The position numbers and the translations under genes are program-made. A stretch of 64,000 bases of DNA from Streptomyces sporangiiformans (GTDB lineage Bacteria > Actinomycetota > Actinomycetes > Streptomycetales > Streptomycetaceae): NCBI RefSeq assembly GCF_005768555.2, contig NZ_VCHX02000070.1, positions 1-64,000 of the forward strand. The letters are read 5' to 3'. This document shows, piece after piece, positions 1 to 8,941 of the stretch (position 1 is its first letter; each line of letters opens with the position of its first letter). Below the pieces are notes generated by a model. That model was not told the origin of the DNA, ran no database searches, and saw only the letters and a program-made list of their open reading frames with translations.

Positions 1-531
1 GCCCTGCGTACGCAGCAGGTGCTGGCGTACGAGACGGACGTGACCGCCACCGTGGACCCCTTCGCGGGCTCGTACGTCGTCGAGAAGATGACCGACGACG
101 TGGAGGCCGCGGCCATCGAGCTGATGACGAAGGTCGAGGACCTGGGCGGCGCGGTCAACGCCATCGAGCACGGCTTCCAGAAGAACGAGATCGAGCGCAG
201 CGCCTACCGGATCGCGCAGGAGACGGACGCCGGCGAGCGGGTGGTCGTGGGCGTCAACCGCTACCAGCTGGATGAGGAGGAGCCGTACGAGCCCCTCCGG
301 GTGGACCCGGCGATCGAGGCCCAGCAGGCGGAGCGGCTGGCGAAGCTGCGCGCTGAGCGCGACCAGGGTGCGGTGGACTCGGCCCTGGCCGCCCTGAAGA
401 AGGCGGCGGCGAGCGAGGACAACGTCCTCTACCCGATGAAGGACGCGCTGAGGGCTCGCGCGACGGTGGGCGAGGTGTGCAACGCGTTGCGGGAGGTCTG
501 GGGGACCTACGTCCCCGCTGACGCTTCGTAA
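1..531 (+). CDS. Acyl-CoA mutase large subunit, C-terminal part (partial)
   Basis: The window opens inside this gene; frame 1 reads from base 1 to a TAA stop at 529-531. About 176 C-terminal residues are visible. They match the end of the TIM-barrel subunit of B12-dependent acyl-CoA mutases: a segment reading [10 protein letters not shown] and the region after it typical of methylmalonyl-/isobutyryl-CoA mutase large chains. The protein stops without a fused B12 domain, and a separate B12-binding subunit follows 28 bp downstream. That split arrangement fits isobutyryl-CoA mutase (IcmA) or 2-hydroxyisobutyryl-CoA mutase (HcmA) better than MutB or MeaA, which carry the B12 domain on the same chain. 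The residues that set substrate choice lie upstream of the window, so the exact substrate is open. A crotonyl-CoA reductase remnant just downstream favours a butyryl/isobutyryl-CoA role. Confidence 0.85.
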   Translation, partial: ALRTQQVLAYETDVTATVDPFAGSYVVEKMTDDVEAAAIELMTKVEDLGGAVNAIEHGFQKNEIERSAYRIAQETDAGERVVVGVNRYQLDEEEPYEPLRVDPAIEAQQAERLAKLRAERDQGAVDSALAALKKAAASEDNVLYPMKDALRARATVGEVCNALREVWGTYVPADAS

Positions 532-559
532 GCCGGAAACCCCTTGGAAGGAGCCCCTT

Positions 560-994
560 GTGCTGCTCGAACCCCTCCGTGTCGTCGTGGCGAAGCCCGG
601 CCTGGACGGCCATGACCGTGGTGCCAAGGTCATCGCACGTGCCCTGCGGGATGTCGGAGTCGAGGTCATCTACACAGGACTTCACCAGACACCCGCGCAG
701 ATCGTAGCCACCGCCGTACAGGAGGACGCCGACGGGATCGGTCTCTCCGTCCTCTCCGGCGCTCACATGACCCTGTTCACCGAGGTCGTCGAACTGCTCC
801 GCCAGGCAGACGCCTCGGACATCACCGTCTTCGGGGGAGGGATCATCCCCGAGGCCGACATTCCCCCTCTGCTGGAACGAGGAGTGGCCGCCCTCTTCAC
901 ACCTGGCACCTCCACGCAGCAGGTCGTCGAGTGGGTGACGACGAAGATGCGACCGCAGCGCGGTGCGCGCGTCACCGGCGCGACGGTGGGCTGA
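560..994 (+). CDS. Acyl-CoA mutase small subunit, B12-binding
   Basis: A 144-residue stand-alone cobalamin-binding subunit that pairs with the upstream large chain to rearrange an acyl-CoA carbon skeleton. The B12 signature is complete: DxHxxG with D16, H18 (the lower cobalt ligand) and G21, then SxL at S63-L65 and the GG pair near residues 92-94. Its length is close to that of IcmB proteins (about 136 residues). The start is GTG at 560, six bases after a strong GGAAGGAG at 546-553. It is 28 bp behind the large subunit and surely co-transcribed. It could equally be called HcmB; the sequence of this subunit alone does not decide. Confidence 0.88.
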   Translation: MLLEPLRVVVAKPGLDGHDRGAKVIARALRDVGVEVIYTGLHQTPAQIVATAVQEDADGIGLSVLSGAHMTLFTEVVELLRQADASDITVFGGGIIPEADIPPLLERGVAALFTPGTSTQQVVEWVTTKMRPQRGARVTGATVG

Positions 995-1121
995 GGGAGG
1001 GCTGTCCTCACCACCGGGCTGCTGCGGCCGGCGCCGGCACCATTGGCGTCTGGCCGGCCGGTGGCGGGATGACCTGTCCGAAGTTCGTCGGAAACCCTCA
1101 CTGGAACAACGGGAGACTGCA

Positions 1122-1277
1122 GTGACAGCCGATCTGGTCGCCGCGATCGAATCGCCGGATGTGGTGCCGTGCGACTTCGCGTCCCTGCCGGTCCCGGAGT
1201 CGTACCGAGCGGCCGTGCTCTACAAAGACGAACAGCGCATGTTCGACGGCATCCCGGTCGCGGACCGGGAACCCGCC
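1122..1277 (+). pseudogene. ccr: Crotonyl-CoA carboxylase/reductase, 5' fragment
   Basis: From the GTG at 1122, preceded by GGGAG six bases upstream, the reading encodes about 51 residues that match the N terminus of crotonyl-CoA carboxylase/reductase. Recognisable stretches are LPVPESYRAAVLYKDE and MFDGIP, then DREP, where a normal Ccr continues with RKS[IL]H. After about base 1275 the similarity stops abruptly; the frame then runs through unrelated sequence. A complete Ccr has about 445 residues, so nearly 90 per cent of the gene is gone. It sits behind the mutase genes, as expected of an ancestral icm-ccr operon making butyryl-, isobutyryl- and ethylmalonyl-CoA. The start and ribosome binding site look intact, so the loss may be fairly recent. 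Confidence 0.75.
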
Positions 1278-1645
1278 AATGCCTTCCCTGACCAACCCCT
1301 AATAGCCCCTGACATGCGGTGCCCCCGGGCAAGATCGAGCCTGCGCACACGGGGCCGGAGGCCGGACCGTTCCCAAGTATTTGCGCGTCGGGGGTTACCT
1401 GACAGGTCGTAACGCTCTTGTCCCCGTATGTACCGTGAAAATGGAACACCTTGCATGGTGTGTGCGGTCGACAGGGCATTCGTCATCGGACGGAGAATTG
1501 CGGGACTTTGAAAAAGAATCACCGCCGAGCGCCGCGAGGACGGCGAGCGGGTTATCACAGAGTGTCGCCCGCCTCGTGCGCGTCATCGGCGCCGCCGGAC
1601 TGCCGCTGTGCAGCGCCACACCACCACGGACCCGGCCGCCGCGAG
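1278..1645. other. Junction region without recognisable gene
   Basis: About 370 bases between the cut point of the ccr fragment and the first recognisable IS3 codons. It is noticeably less GC-rich around 1430-1520 than its surroundings. No reading frame here resembles a known protein. It probably holds the deletion or insertion junction and decayed IS sequence; I could not find clear terminal inverted repeats or a target duplication by eye. Confidence 0.4.
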
Positions 1646-2004
1646 GGCGGCGTCCTGCATACCGACCACGGCGCCCTCGCACGAGCCGGGCGTCCGCCGA
1701 CGCCTGCCGCCAGGCGTGGGTGATCCAGAGCATGAGCGCCGTCGGCAGCTCGGTGGACAACGCGCTCGCCGAGTCCCTCAACGCGACATGCAAACGGCAG
1801 ACACTCCAGGGCCGCAGGTCCTGGGCCGACGAGCGCGAAGTCCGCCTCAACCTGTTCCGCCGGCCGCACCGCTACAACACCCGGCGCCGCCACTCCAGCC
1901 TCGGTCAAGCCCCTCCTGCCGCCTCGCCCACACCGAAGCACAGGCCGACCACGCCGCGGTCGGGTGAGGAGCGGCTGTACCGGGCCGGCGCGGCGCGCGG
2001 GTAG
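1646..2004 (+). pseudogene. Decayed IS3-family transposase (integrase core remnant)
   Basis: The last third of an IS3-family OrfB transposase (rve integrase core) can be read in two frames. At 1646-1672 one frame gives GGVLHTDHG, containing the second catalytic aspartate. From about 1681 the +1 frame continues with ADACRQAWVIQSMSAVGSS and NALAESLN, whose E is the third catalytic residue, then the family ending RYNTRRRHSSLGQ near 1912. The shift between frames lies between 1672 and 1681. The N-terminal part and the first catalytic Asp are missing, so the element cannot transpose on its own. Similarity ends near 1921, although the frame stays open to 2004. Its place directly after the truncated ccr suggests it took part in that deletion. 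Confidence 0.7.
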
Positions 2005-2011
2005 TTCGCAG

Positions 2012-2944
2012 TCAGCGCTCTTGGTGGAGGGCTGTGGTGAACCAGGTGTAAACGGGGGCGAGAGTCGGGGATGCAGGCCATCCATTGATCGTCGCCAGGA
2101 GTTGCCAGTAGCGCGCGGCGTGTGGGTCGGCGGTTACCTGCAGGCGGGCGAGAAGCCATCGGCGCAGATCACCCTCGCCGGCACGCTCGAATGCGTGGCC
2201 GTAGAGGCCGCTCAGTGAGTCGGCAAGGGGTGCGGTTTTGGCGGAGGCTGGGAGAATGCCGGCGGATACGGCTTCGTCGATTCGTTCACGCATCGCTTGG
2301 TTGAGACCGTCGTGCAGACCGCTGACGTCCTGCTGGGAAGGCTCTTCCGCCTGGTCCTCAGCGATGCGTCGCACCACCGCACGGAAGTCTGCGTTCTGGC
2401 AGAGTTCGGCGAGTTCCACCCAGGCCCCGACCTGTTCAGGCGTGGGATCGTCGGGGAGTTCGGGCATGACGGATCGCATCAGGGTCACGAACTCGGGGTT
2501 GGCATCAAGGTCCCTGAAGGTGTCGTCGATGAAGTCGGCTACCAGCCGGCGTCGTTCGGCCTGGGAAAGCGTTGCGAGTCGGTGCATGAGGTCCATCTCC
2601 ATGGTGGTGGGGCCGCGTCTGGCGACGGCGCGTAGTACTGCCCGGCGCAGGCGGAGGGTCTGGATCTGTACATCCAGGGCGTCGGCGTGTGCTTCCGCGA
2701 CTTCCGGTATGGATGCCTCCCGGTCCAGCACCTTGCGCACGGTCGCCAGGTCGAGCCCGAGATCGCGCAGCGTGCGGGCAAGGTCCAGGCGTGCGAGTGC
2801 GTCGAGGCCGTAAAGCCGGTAGCCCGCCGGGCTCCGGTCGGTTGGCGGGACGATGCCCTGGTCGGAGTAGAACCGGATGGTCTTCACCGTCAGTCCGGTC
2901 CGGCGGGACAGTTCTCCGATGGAATAGAGCGTGTCGCTGTCCAT
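2012..2944 (-). CDS. MerR-family transcriptional regulator
   Basis: A 310-residue regulator with an N-terminal MerR winged helix-turn-helix (residues about 6-75: SIGELSRRTGLTVKTIRFY, then GYRLYG). A helical stretch that would form the dimerisation coiled coil follows (about 80-120), then a long C-terminal part (130-310) of mostly helical character that would bind the effector. No cysteine pattern for metal or iron-sulfur sensing is visible, so a small-molecule ligand is more likely. The ATG at 2944 sits directly before the HTH; the reading frame is open far upstream without stops, but that part has no protein character. The gene stands alone, facing the IS remnant, and its target cannot be inferred. 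Confidence 0.8.
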   Translation of the reverse strand: MDSDTLYSIGELSRRTGLTVKTIRFYSDQGIVPPTDRSPAGYRLYGLDALARLDLARTLRDLGLDLATVRKVLDREASIPEVAEAHADALDVQIQTLRLRRAVLRAVARRGPTTMEMDLMHRLATLSQAERRRLVADFIDDTFRDLDANPEFVTLMRSVMPELPDDPTPEQVGAWVELAELCQNADFRAVVRRIAEDQAEEPSQQDVSGLHDGLNQAMRERIDEAVSAGILPASAKTAPLADSLSGLYGHAFERAGEGDLRRWLLARLQVTADPHAARYWQLLATINGWPASPTLAPVYTWFTTALHQER

Positions 2945-3375
2945 GCCCCCCAGCTTGATGTCTCCCCCCACGGGAGACTCAAGCGGGGGCCAGGACTTGC
3001 CGCGGGGCTTTTTGTGGGAGGGCCCCAAGACCGCGTAGTCAGGGCCTGCCGATTGTTGGCTCGCCGTCTTGATCTGTGGCGTCGGCGTGATGACTGAAGC
3101 GAGGCGAAGTCCGCGGGAGCCGGTCGACGAGGGTGACGCCAGGGCGCCGACCGGTGTAGAGGCCGGCTGCGGGGACCTTCTGGCGGGTCGCCGCCGCGCC
3201 GCCGGTGCAGTCCTCTTCGCATGTCCGGGGACCTCAGTTCGGCACGGACCGTCATCCCTGCAAACATCGGTGCGATCGTCCAGTTCTCCGTCTTGTTCTG
3301 TTTCTGTTCTGTTCTGTGCTGACCTGGCTCGTCGTCTTCGTTTTTGTCGAGAGGTGAGTCTCTCCTCGCGTCGAG
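2945..3375. other. 430-bp intergenic region upstream of the MerR gene
   Basis: This gap lies between two leftward genes and must carry the MerR-family promoter and the 3' end of the rhomboid transcript. It contains a T/C-rich run of TTCTGT-like repeats near 3286-3318. Open frames cross it because of the high GC content, but none looks like a protein. No convincing MerR-type dyad with 19-20 bp spacing was picked out by eye. Confidence 0.4.
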
Positions 3376-4209
3376 TCAGCCCTGTCGTTCTGGCCGGCCC
3401 GGCCGTGCGCGCCGTCCGAACAGCAGGCCGCGCGGTTCGGGTGGCGGTGGGGTGCCCCGGCGCAGGGGCCAGGCGAGGATCATGCCCGCCAGAAAGCCGG
3501 CCACGTGGGCCAGGTAGGCGACGGTGCCGGCCGCGGAGACGCCCGCGCCGGACGAGTACACCGCCTGCAGGACGAACCAGGAGCCCAGGACGATCCAGGC
3601 CGGCAGGCGCAGCGGCAGGAAGATCAGGAACGGCACCAGGACCCAGACCCGGGCCTTCGGATACAGCACGAGGTAGGCGCCCAGGACACCGGCGATCGCG
3701 CCGGACGCGCCGATCAGCGGGTCGTCGGAGGTGTTGTTGGCGAGGGCGTAGACGTACGCCGCCGCGTAGCCGCATGCCCCGTAGAAGAGCAGATAGCGCA
3801 CGTGCCCCAGGCGGTCCTCGATGTTGTTGCCGAAGATCAGCAGGAAGAGCATGTTGCCGAGCAGGTGCAGCCAGCTGCCGTGCAGGAACATCGCGGTGAC
3901 GACCGACAGCGGGGGCGACTTGTCGTAGTCGGGCGGACCCACCACACATCCCGGACCTTGCGGGCCCAGGCCCACGTCGCCGGTCGGCACGACGGGCGGC
4001 GTCTGCTGGTGGATCATCTCCTGGGGCACGGCTGCCCACTGGTCCAGGAACGCCTGTAGGCGGCACAGCTGTGCCAGACCGCTCTCGCCCGTCAGTGAAT
4101 CGACCACGCCCGGGGTGGCCAGGAAGACCACGAAGTTGGCGCAGATCAGCGCGTACGTCACGAACGGTGTGCGACGTACCGGGTTCACGTCATGGACGGG
4201 GATGACCAC
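3376..4209 (-). CDS. Rhomboid-family intramembrane serine protease
   Basis: A 277-residue polytopic membrane protein that would cut other proteins inside the membrane. The catalytic dyad is visible: Ser169 in GASGAIAGV and His235 in AHVAGFLAG. The HxxxN oxyanion motif is present as H115-LLG-N119. About six membrane segments are apparent. A roughly 55-residue loop after the first segment carries Cys and Pro/Gly-rich sequence and probably lies outside. The start chosen is GTG at 4209, six bases after AGGAG; an upstream extension in the same frame is basic and unlike a rhomboid N terminus. It is divergent from a small hypothetical gene at 4323. The substrate is unknown. Confidence 0.88.
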   Translation of the reverse strand: MVIPVHDVNPVRRTPFVTYALICANFVVFLATPGVVDSLTGESGLAQLCRLQAFLDQWAAVPQEMIHQQTPPVVPTGDVGLGPQGPGCVVGPPDYDKSPPLSVVTAMFLHGSWLHLLGNMLFLLIFGNNIEDRLGHVRYLLFYGACGYAAAYVYALANNTSDDPLIGASGAIAGVLGAYLVLYPKARVWVLVPFLIFLPLRLPAWIVLGSWFVLQAVYSSGAGVSAAGTVAYLAHVAGFLAGMILAWPLRRGTPPPPEPRGLLFGRRARPGRPERQG

Positions 4210-4322
4210 GAGGGTCTCCTGCCCGCGACACGGCCCTTCTGAACGGCGCTGAACACGACAGCGGGCGCGTGCGTATGTCTCGGCAACCGCCCGTGATTCC
4301 AGCAACACGTGAGGAACAGGTC

Positions 4323-4655
4323 ATGAACGACCGAGTCACTCCGCCGATGATCGCCACGCCGGATGGCGAGGCGGAAGTCGCCATCGTGCTCAGACTGCCG
4401 TGGGAGGACGTGGCCGCGCTCGGCCAGGAAGCTGGTCGGCTTGCCGCGAGCATGCAGCGGCCGGTGACCCTCGACGAGGCCGCGAGTCACCGGTTGCGCA
4501 GCCGTCAGCCCGGTACGCACGCGCGGCCGCAGGCGGCGCCGCAGCCGCCGCAGGTGTCGTCCGTGTCGTCCCTGCCGCGCTCCCCGGGAGAGCAGGCGCG
4601 GCAGGCCATAGAGAAGATCAACGGCACGGCTCCCGGGACCGCTCAGGGAGCCTGA
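4323..4655 (+). CDS. Small hypothetical protein
   Basis: A 110-residue protein I do not recognise. The first 60 residues look folded and acidic (VAIVLRLPWEDVAALGQEAGRLA); the rest is Pro/Gln/Ser/Arg-rich and probably disordered, ending in a short helix (GEQARQAIEKIN). No membrane segment or signal peptide is present. The ATG at 4323 has GAGG eight bases upstream. Codon use is normal for the window. It is divergent from the rhomboid gene with 113 bp between them and ends before a strong hairpin. I infer it is a real gene from its codon bias and RBS only. Confidence 0.6.
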   Translation: MNDRVTPPMIATPDGEAEVAIVLRLPWEDVAALGQEAGRLAASMQRPVTLDEAASHRLRSRQPGTHARPQAAPQPPQVSSVSSLPRSPGEQARQAIEKINGTAPGTAQGA

Positions 4656-4720
4656 GGCGCCCTGAGCGCATCCGGCTCAGGTGTCCTTGGGCTCGGGGCG
4701 CCTGGGTCGGTTGTCGTGCT

Positions 4721-4761
4721 GCACGCGCGCGTGGCCGGCGCGGAGGGCCACGCGCGCGTGC
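4721..4761. terminator. Perfect 16-bp hairpin between convergent genes
   Basis: GCACGCGCGCGTGGCC at 4721-4736 pairs perfectly with 4746-4761 around a 9-base loop. It lies between the rightward gene ending at 4655 and the leftward gene ending at 4894, so it can act as a bidirectional terminator. There is no T-tract, as is usual in Streptomyces. Confidence 0.7.
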
Positions 4762-4815
4762 GACTGCCTCCGGCCCGTACCGGGAGGGGGTTCGCATTTC
4801 GGCTGCGGGTCGGTC

Positions 4816-4845
4816 GTGGCTGGTCGCGCAGTTCCCCGCGCCCCT
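4816..4845 (+). repeat. Dispersed intergenic repeat, copy 1
   Basis: These 30 bases, containing GGTCGCGCAGTTCCCCGCGC, occur identically at 27512-27541. In both places they are intergenic and are followed by a short G/C inverted element (CCCCTAAAGGGCG here, CCCCTTGCGGGGCG in the other copy). Similar elements are common between Streptomyces genes and are thought to act as transcript ends. Confidence 0.8.
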
Positions 4846-4893
4846 AAAGGGCGCTCAGCCGCAGTCGCCGGCAACACACCCCAAGGCGCGCGG

Positions 4894-6291
4894 TCACCGC
4901 CGGAGGCGTACCGCTGTTACCGCCTTGCGGGCCGCCACCAGTACCGGGTCCCAGACCGGGGAGAACGGCGGGGCGTAGCCCAGGTCCAGGGTCGTCATCT
5001 GTTCCACCGTCATGCGCGCGGTCAGCGCCACCGCCGCGATGTCGACGCGCTTGCCCGCCCCCTCGCGTCCGACGATCTGCACTCCGAGGAGCCGCCCGGT
5101 GCGCCGCTCGGCGAGCATCTTCACCTTCATCGGCGCGGCGTCGGGGTAGTAGCCCGCGCGGCTCGTCGACTCGATGGTGACCGTCTCGAACTGGAGGCCG
5201 GCCCGCCGCGCGTCCTTCTCCCGCAGCCCGGTGCGGGCGATCTCCAGATCGCAGACCTTGCTGACCGCCGTGCCGACGACGCCCGGAAAGGTCGCGTACC
5301 CGCCGCCCACGTTCGCACCGATCACCTGCCCGTGCTTGTTGGCGTGCGTGCCCAGCGCGATGTGCCGCCGGCGGCCCGAGACCAGATCGAGGACCTCCGC
5401 ACAGTCGCCGCCCGCCCACACGTTCTCGTACCCACGCACCCGCATCGCCTGGTCGGTGAGCAGCCCCCCGTAGTCGCCCAGCGGCAGCCCCGCCGCCTTC
5501 GCGAGCGCCGTTTCCGGCCGTACGCCGATGCCGAGGACCACCACGTCCGCCGGGTACTCGGCGTCCTCCGTGGCGACCGCGCGCACCCGGCCGTCCTCCC
5601 CCGTAAGGATCTTGGTGACCTCGGCGTCGTTCACCATCGTGATGCCCAGGCCCTCCATGGCCTCGTGCACCAGACGCCCCATGTCGGGGTCGAGCGTGGC
5701 CATCGGCTCCCGGCTGCGATTGACCACCGTCACCTCGTACCCGCGTTTGATCAGCGCCTCGGCCATCTCCACGCCGATGTAGCCCGCGCCGACCACGACC
5801 GCGCGCCGGCCCTGCGTGCGGGCCAGCGTGTCGATCAGCGTCTGTCCGTCGTCGAGGGTCTGCACGCCGTGCACACCGGGAGCGTCGACACCGGGCAGCG
5901 GCGGCCGGATCGGGCGGGCGCCCGTCGCGATCACGAGCTTGTCGTACGACGTCCACTCCTCGGCCCCGGACTCGAGGTCACGGGAACGCACCCGGCCCCC
6001 CGCCACATCGAGCTCCGTCACCTCCGTACGCATCCGCAGATCGATCCCGCGCTCCCTGTGCTCCTCCGGCGAGCGCGCGATCAGCTGGTCCCGTTCGGCG
6101 ACGTCACCGCCCACCCAGTACGGGATGCCGCACGCGGAGAAGGAGCTGAAGTGGCCGCGCTCGAACGCGACGATCTCCAGCTCCTCCGGGCCCTTCATAC
6201 GGCGCGCCTGGGACGCGGCGGACATGCCCGCCGCGTCCCCTCCGACGATCACCAGTCGCTCTCTCGAACTGCTCGTACGGCTCATGCTCAT
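4894..6291 (-). CDS. FAD/NAD(P)-dependent disulfide oxidoreductase, CoA-disulfide reductase type
   Basis: A 465-residue flavoprotein of the single-cysteine disulfide reductase group. The FAD-binding motif is VGGDAAGMSAAS near residues 16-27. The active cysteine is Cys54 in FSACGIPYWVGG, the pattern of CoA-disulfide reductase and NADH oxidase/peroxidase relatives. The NAD(P) site is VVVGAGYIGVE (about 163-173) and the second FAD motif is the WAGGDCAE stretch near 310. A C-terminal dimerisation domain completes it; no rhodanese domain is fused. It likely reduces CoA-disulfide or a related low-molecular-weight disulfide in the cytoplasm with NAD(P)H. It begins 27 bp after the lipoprotein gene on the same strand, so the two may be co-transcribed. 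Confidence 0.82.
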   Translation of the reverse strand: MSMSRTSSSRERLVIVGGDAAGMSAASQARRMKGPEELEIVAFERGHFSSFSACGIPYWVGGDVAERDQLIARSPEEHRERGIDLRMRTEVTELDVAGGRVRSRDLESGAEEWTSYDKLVIATGARPIRPPLPGVDAPGVHGVQTLDDGQTLIDTLARTQGRRAVVVGAGYIGVEMAEALIKRGYEVTVVNRSREPMATLDPDMGRLVHEAMEGLGITMVNDAEVTKILTGEDGRVRAVATEDAEYPADVVVLGIGVRPETALAKAAGLPLGDYGGLLTDQAMRVRGYENVWAGGDCAEVLDLVSGRRRHIALGTHANKHGQVIGANVGGGYATFPGVVGTAVSKVCDLEIARTGLREKDARRAGLQFETVTIESTSRAGYYPDAAPMKVKMLAERRTGRLLGVQIVGREGAGKRVDIAAVALTARMTVEQMTTLDLGYAPPFSPVWDPVLVAARKAVTAVRLRR

Positions 6292-6318
6292 ACGAACACG
6301 CTACGAGGGCGCCGCATT

Positions 6319-7305
6319 TCAGTCCCGTTCGCCGCCCTCTTCCCGCACGGGCGGAGCGACCGGCAGGGAACCGGCGCCCGCACCCGCGGGCGCCGTGGCG
6401 GGACGGCGCGGCAGCCGAGTGCGCAGGAAACGCGTCCACAGCAGCAGAAGCAGGGCCGCGCCCACCACGAAGGGCAGCACCGCGCCGAGCGCCAGCGCGA
6501 TCCAGCGGAACATCGTGACGAACGCGTTCCAGCCGCCCGCGAGCGCGTCCACGAACCCGGGGTCCTCGTCCTCGGCCGTCTTCTTCACCGGGGTCTCGGA
6601 CAGCGACAGGGTGATGGTGGCCAGGCTCGTCCGGTCCTTCAGGGACACCTGCTGGGCCAGCAACGACTCCAAGTTGGCCTGACGGCTGCTCAACTCGCCT
6701 TCCAGGGTGACCACGTCGCTGAGCTTGGTCGCCTGGTCCATCAGCTCACGGATGCGGGCCACGCTGGCGCGCTGCGACTTGATGCGGCTCTCCACGTCGA
6801 CGACCTGCTCCGTGACGTCCTGCGCCTTCGCCTTCCGGTCTATGAGCTTGCCGGAGCCCTCCAGGTCCGCGAGTACCTCCTCGTACTTGTCCGAGGGCAC
6901 CCGCAGCACCACCCGCGAGCGCTCATGGCCCTTGGCGTCGCGGTCCGTGGTCTCGCTGCCGACGACGCCGCCGGCGTTCTCGACCACGGTGCGGGCCTCG
7001 TCGAGAGACTTCGGCACGTCCTTGACCTGCACGGTCAGGGACGCCGTGTGGATGATGTGGGCGGTCAGCTTCGGCGGGGCGGCGGCATGGTCGCCCTTGC
7101 CGCCGCGCGCGTCGCTGCCGGACTGCGCGCCCGCCCCCGCGTCTTCTCCCTGCGCGGCGGCCTTGTCGGCCGATCCCGAACTGGCGCCGCTGTCGCTCGC
7201 GCCGGTGCACCCCGTGAGGGCGAGGCCAACGGCCAGCAGCAGCGCCGAGAGGGTCTGCACAGGTCGTACGAATCGGTGCCTGGACGTGGTGCCACGTGTC
7301 TGCAT
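6319..7305 (-). CDS. DUF4349 membrane-anchored lipoprotein
   Basis: A 328-residue exported protein. The signal peptide ends in a lipobox LTGC with Cys33 as the lipid-modified residue. A low-complexity Ser/Gly/Ala/Asp linker follows (34-75). The DUF4349 domain spans about 85-265 and includes a coiled-coil-like stretch (around ESRIKSQRASVARIRELMDQ). A transmembrane helix near residues 272-296 and a basic Pro/Ala tail end the protein. Having both a lipid anchor and a C-terminal membrane helix is typical of this family. The function is unknown. It lies divergent from hemY and upstream of the flavoprotein gene. Confidence 0.82.
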   Translation of the reverse strand: MQTRGTTSRHRFVRPVQTLSALLLAVGLALTGCTGASDSGASSGSADKAAAQGEDAGAGAQSGSDARGGKGDHAAAPPKLTAHIIHTASLTVQVKDVPKSLDEARTVVENAGGVVGSETTDRDAKGHERSRVVLRVPSDKYEEVLADLEGSGKLIDRKAKAQDVTEQVVDVESRIKSQRASVARIRELMDQATKLSDVVTLEGELSSRQANLESLLAQQVSLKDRTSLATITLSLSETPVKKTAEDEDPGFVDALAGGWNAFVTMFRWIALALGAVLPFVVGAALLLLLWTRFLRTRLPRRPATAPAGAGAGSLPVAPPVREEGGERD

Positions 7306-7467
7306 GTCGGCGTACCCCCGAGGGTGTCGTGAAGTCTGACGCTCCTACGACGCCCGAGCGGTTCGCGGCGTTGGACGAATCCGGTCCCGAAGAGGTCACG
7401 GTCGGGACTCGTCCCGGACACCGGCACCCGGGATGGGGCTCGGGGCGTGGTCTGAAACAGTGGAGGC

Positions 7468-8937
7468 ATGCACGCAGACACCCATACGGGCACGGGTCAT
7501 GTCGTCGTCATCGGGGGCGGCATCGCCGGCCTGGCCGCCGCCCACCGGCTGCTGGACGGCGGAGCGCGCGTAACCGTCCTGGAGGCCTCGGACCGGCTCG
7601 GCGGCAAGCTGCTCCCCGGCGAGATCGCGGGCGCGCGGGTGGACCTCGGCGCCGAGTCGATGCTGGCCCGCAGGCCCGAAGCCGTGGCGCTGGCCCGCGA
7701 GGTGGGCCTCGACGCCCGGCTCCAGGCGCCCGCGACGGCGAGCGCGTCGATCTGGACGCGGGGCGCGCTGCGGCCCATGCCCAAGGGACACGTCATGGGC
7801 GTCCCCGCGGACGCGTCCGTCCTCTCCGGAGTCCTCTCCGACGAGGGGCTGCGCCGCATCGAGCGCGACCGTGACCTGCCGCGCACGGAGGTGGGCGACG
7901 ACGTGGCGGTGGGGGAGTACGTCGCGCGGCGGCTAGGCCGCGAGGTCGTGGACCGCCTGATCGAGCCACTGCTGGGCGGTGTGTACGCGGGCGACGCCTA
8001 CCGCATCTCCATGCGCTCCGCCGTCCCGCAGCTCTACGCGGCGGCCCGTACGCACACGTCGTTGACGGAGGCGGTCCGCGAGATCCAGGCCCGGGCTGCC
8101 GCCGCCCAGCAGACCGGGCCGGTCTTCATGGGCATCGAGGGCGGCGTCGGCCAACTGCCGCTCGCGGTGGCGGAGTCGGTGCGGGCGCGAGGCGGCGAGA
8201 TCGTCACCGACTCCCCTGTGACCGAGCTGCGCAGGGCCGAGCCGGCGCAGCCGCGCGCACTCTGGCGCATCGTCGCAGGCGGCCGCCTCCTGCACGCCGA
8301 CGCCGTGATCGTCGCGGTCCCCGCCCCCGCGGCCGCGTCCCTGCTGCGCGCCGAGGCGCCCGCCGCCGCTGCCGAGCTGGCCACCGTCGAGTACGCCTCC
8401 ATGGCCCTGATCACCCTCGCCTACCGGCGCGGCGAAGTCCGCCTCCCCGAAGGCAGCGGTTTTCTCGTGCCGCCCGTCGACGGGCGCACCATCAAGGCGT
8501 CGACGTTCGCGTCCCAGAAATGGGGCTGGATCGCCGAGGAGAACCCCGACCTCGTCGTGCTCCGCACGTCCGTGGGGCGGTATCAGGAGACCGAGGTCCT
8601 TCAGCGTGCCGACGCCGACCTGGTGGACGTCTCCCGGAAGGATCTCCGTGCGGCGACCGGTCTGGACGCCGAGCCCGTCGAGACGCGGGTGACGCGCTGG
8701 TACGACGGACTTCCCCAGTACCCGGTCGGGCACCACGCGCGCGTGGCGCGGATCCGCGAGCACATCGCCAAGCTGCCGGGGCTGGCCGTGTGCGGAGCGG
8801 CGTACGACGGCGTCGGTATCCCGGCGTGCATCGCGAGCGCGAACGCCGCCGTGGACCAGCTGAGGGGCGACCGCGGCGGACTGGACGAGTTGATCATCAA
8901 CCCGGTGCAGAGCTTGCACGGCGGCGCGGGAGAATAG
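7468..8937 (+). CDS. hemY: Coproporphyrinogen III oxidase (HemY/CgoX)
   Basis: A 489-residue flavoprotein that oxidises coproporphyrinogen III to coproporphyrin III in the coproporphyrin-dependent haem pathway of Gram-positive bacteria. The FAD dinucleotide motif [17 protein letters not shown] is at residues 12-28, followed by the [11 protein letters not shown] motif of this amine-oxidase-fold family, and the C-terminal FAD-binding stretch [13 protein letters not shown] lies near 445. The ATG at 7468 sits very close to GGAGG; ATG at 7498 would be an alternative but would remove the residues just before the FAD motif. hemQ follows after four bases, so the pair forms an operon for the last steps of haem synthesis. 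Older literature calls this enzyme protoporphyrinogen oxidase. Confidence 0.93.
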   Translation: MHADTHTGTGHVVVIGGGIAGLAAAHRLLDGGARVTVLEASDRLGGKLLPGEIAGARVDLGAESMLARRPEAVALAREVGLDARLQAPATASASIWTRGALRPMPKGHVMGVPADASVLSGVLSDEGLRRIERDRDLPRTEVGDDVAVGEYVARRLGREVVDRLIEPLLGGVYAGDAYRISMRSAVPQLYAAARTHTSLTEAVREIQARAAAAQQTGPVFMGIEGGVGQLPLAVAESVRARGGEIVTDSPVTELRRAEPAQPRALWRIVAGGRLLHADAVIVAVPAPAAASLLRAEAPAAAAELATVEYASMALITLAYRRGEVRLPEGSGFLVPPVDGRTIKASTFASQKWGWIAEENPDLVVLRTSVGRYQETEVLQRADADLVDVSRKDLRAATGLDAEPVETRVTRWYDGLPQYPVGHHARVARIREHIAKLPGLAVCGAAYDGVGIPACIASANAAVDQLRGDRGGLDELIINPVQSLHGGAGE

Positions 8938-8941
8938 CCTC

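Noticed and set aside
2012..4066. Very long open frame extending the MerR gene upstream to 684 codons
   Set aside because: Only residues from 2944 downward look like a protein; the upstream part is Arg/Pro-rich noise overlapping the rhomboid gene in another frame.
4681..7332. 883-codon frame on the + strand
   Set aside because: It is antisense to the flavoprotein and lipoprotein genes and has the His/Arg/Asp-rich composition of a shadow frame in GC-rich DNA.
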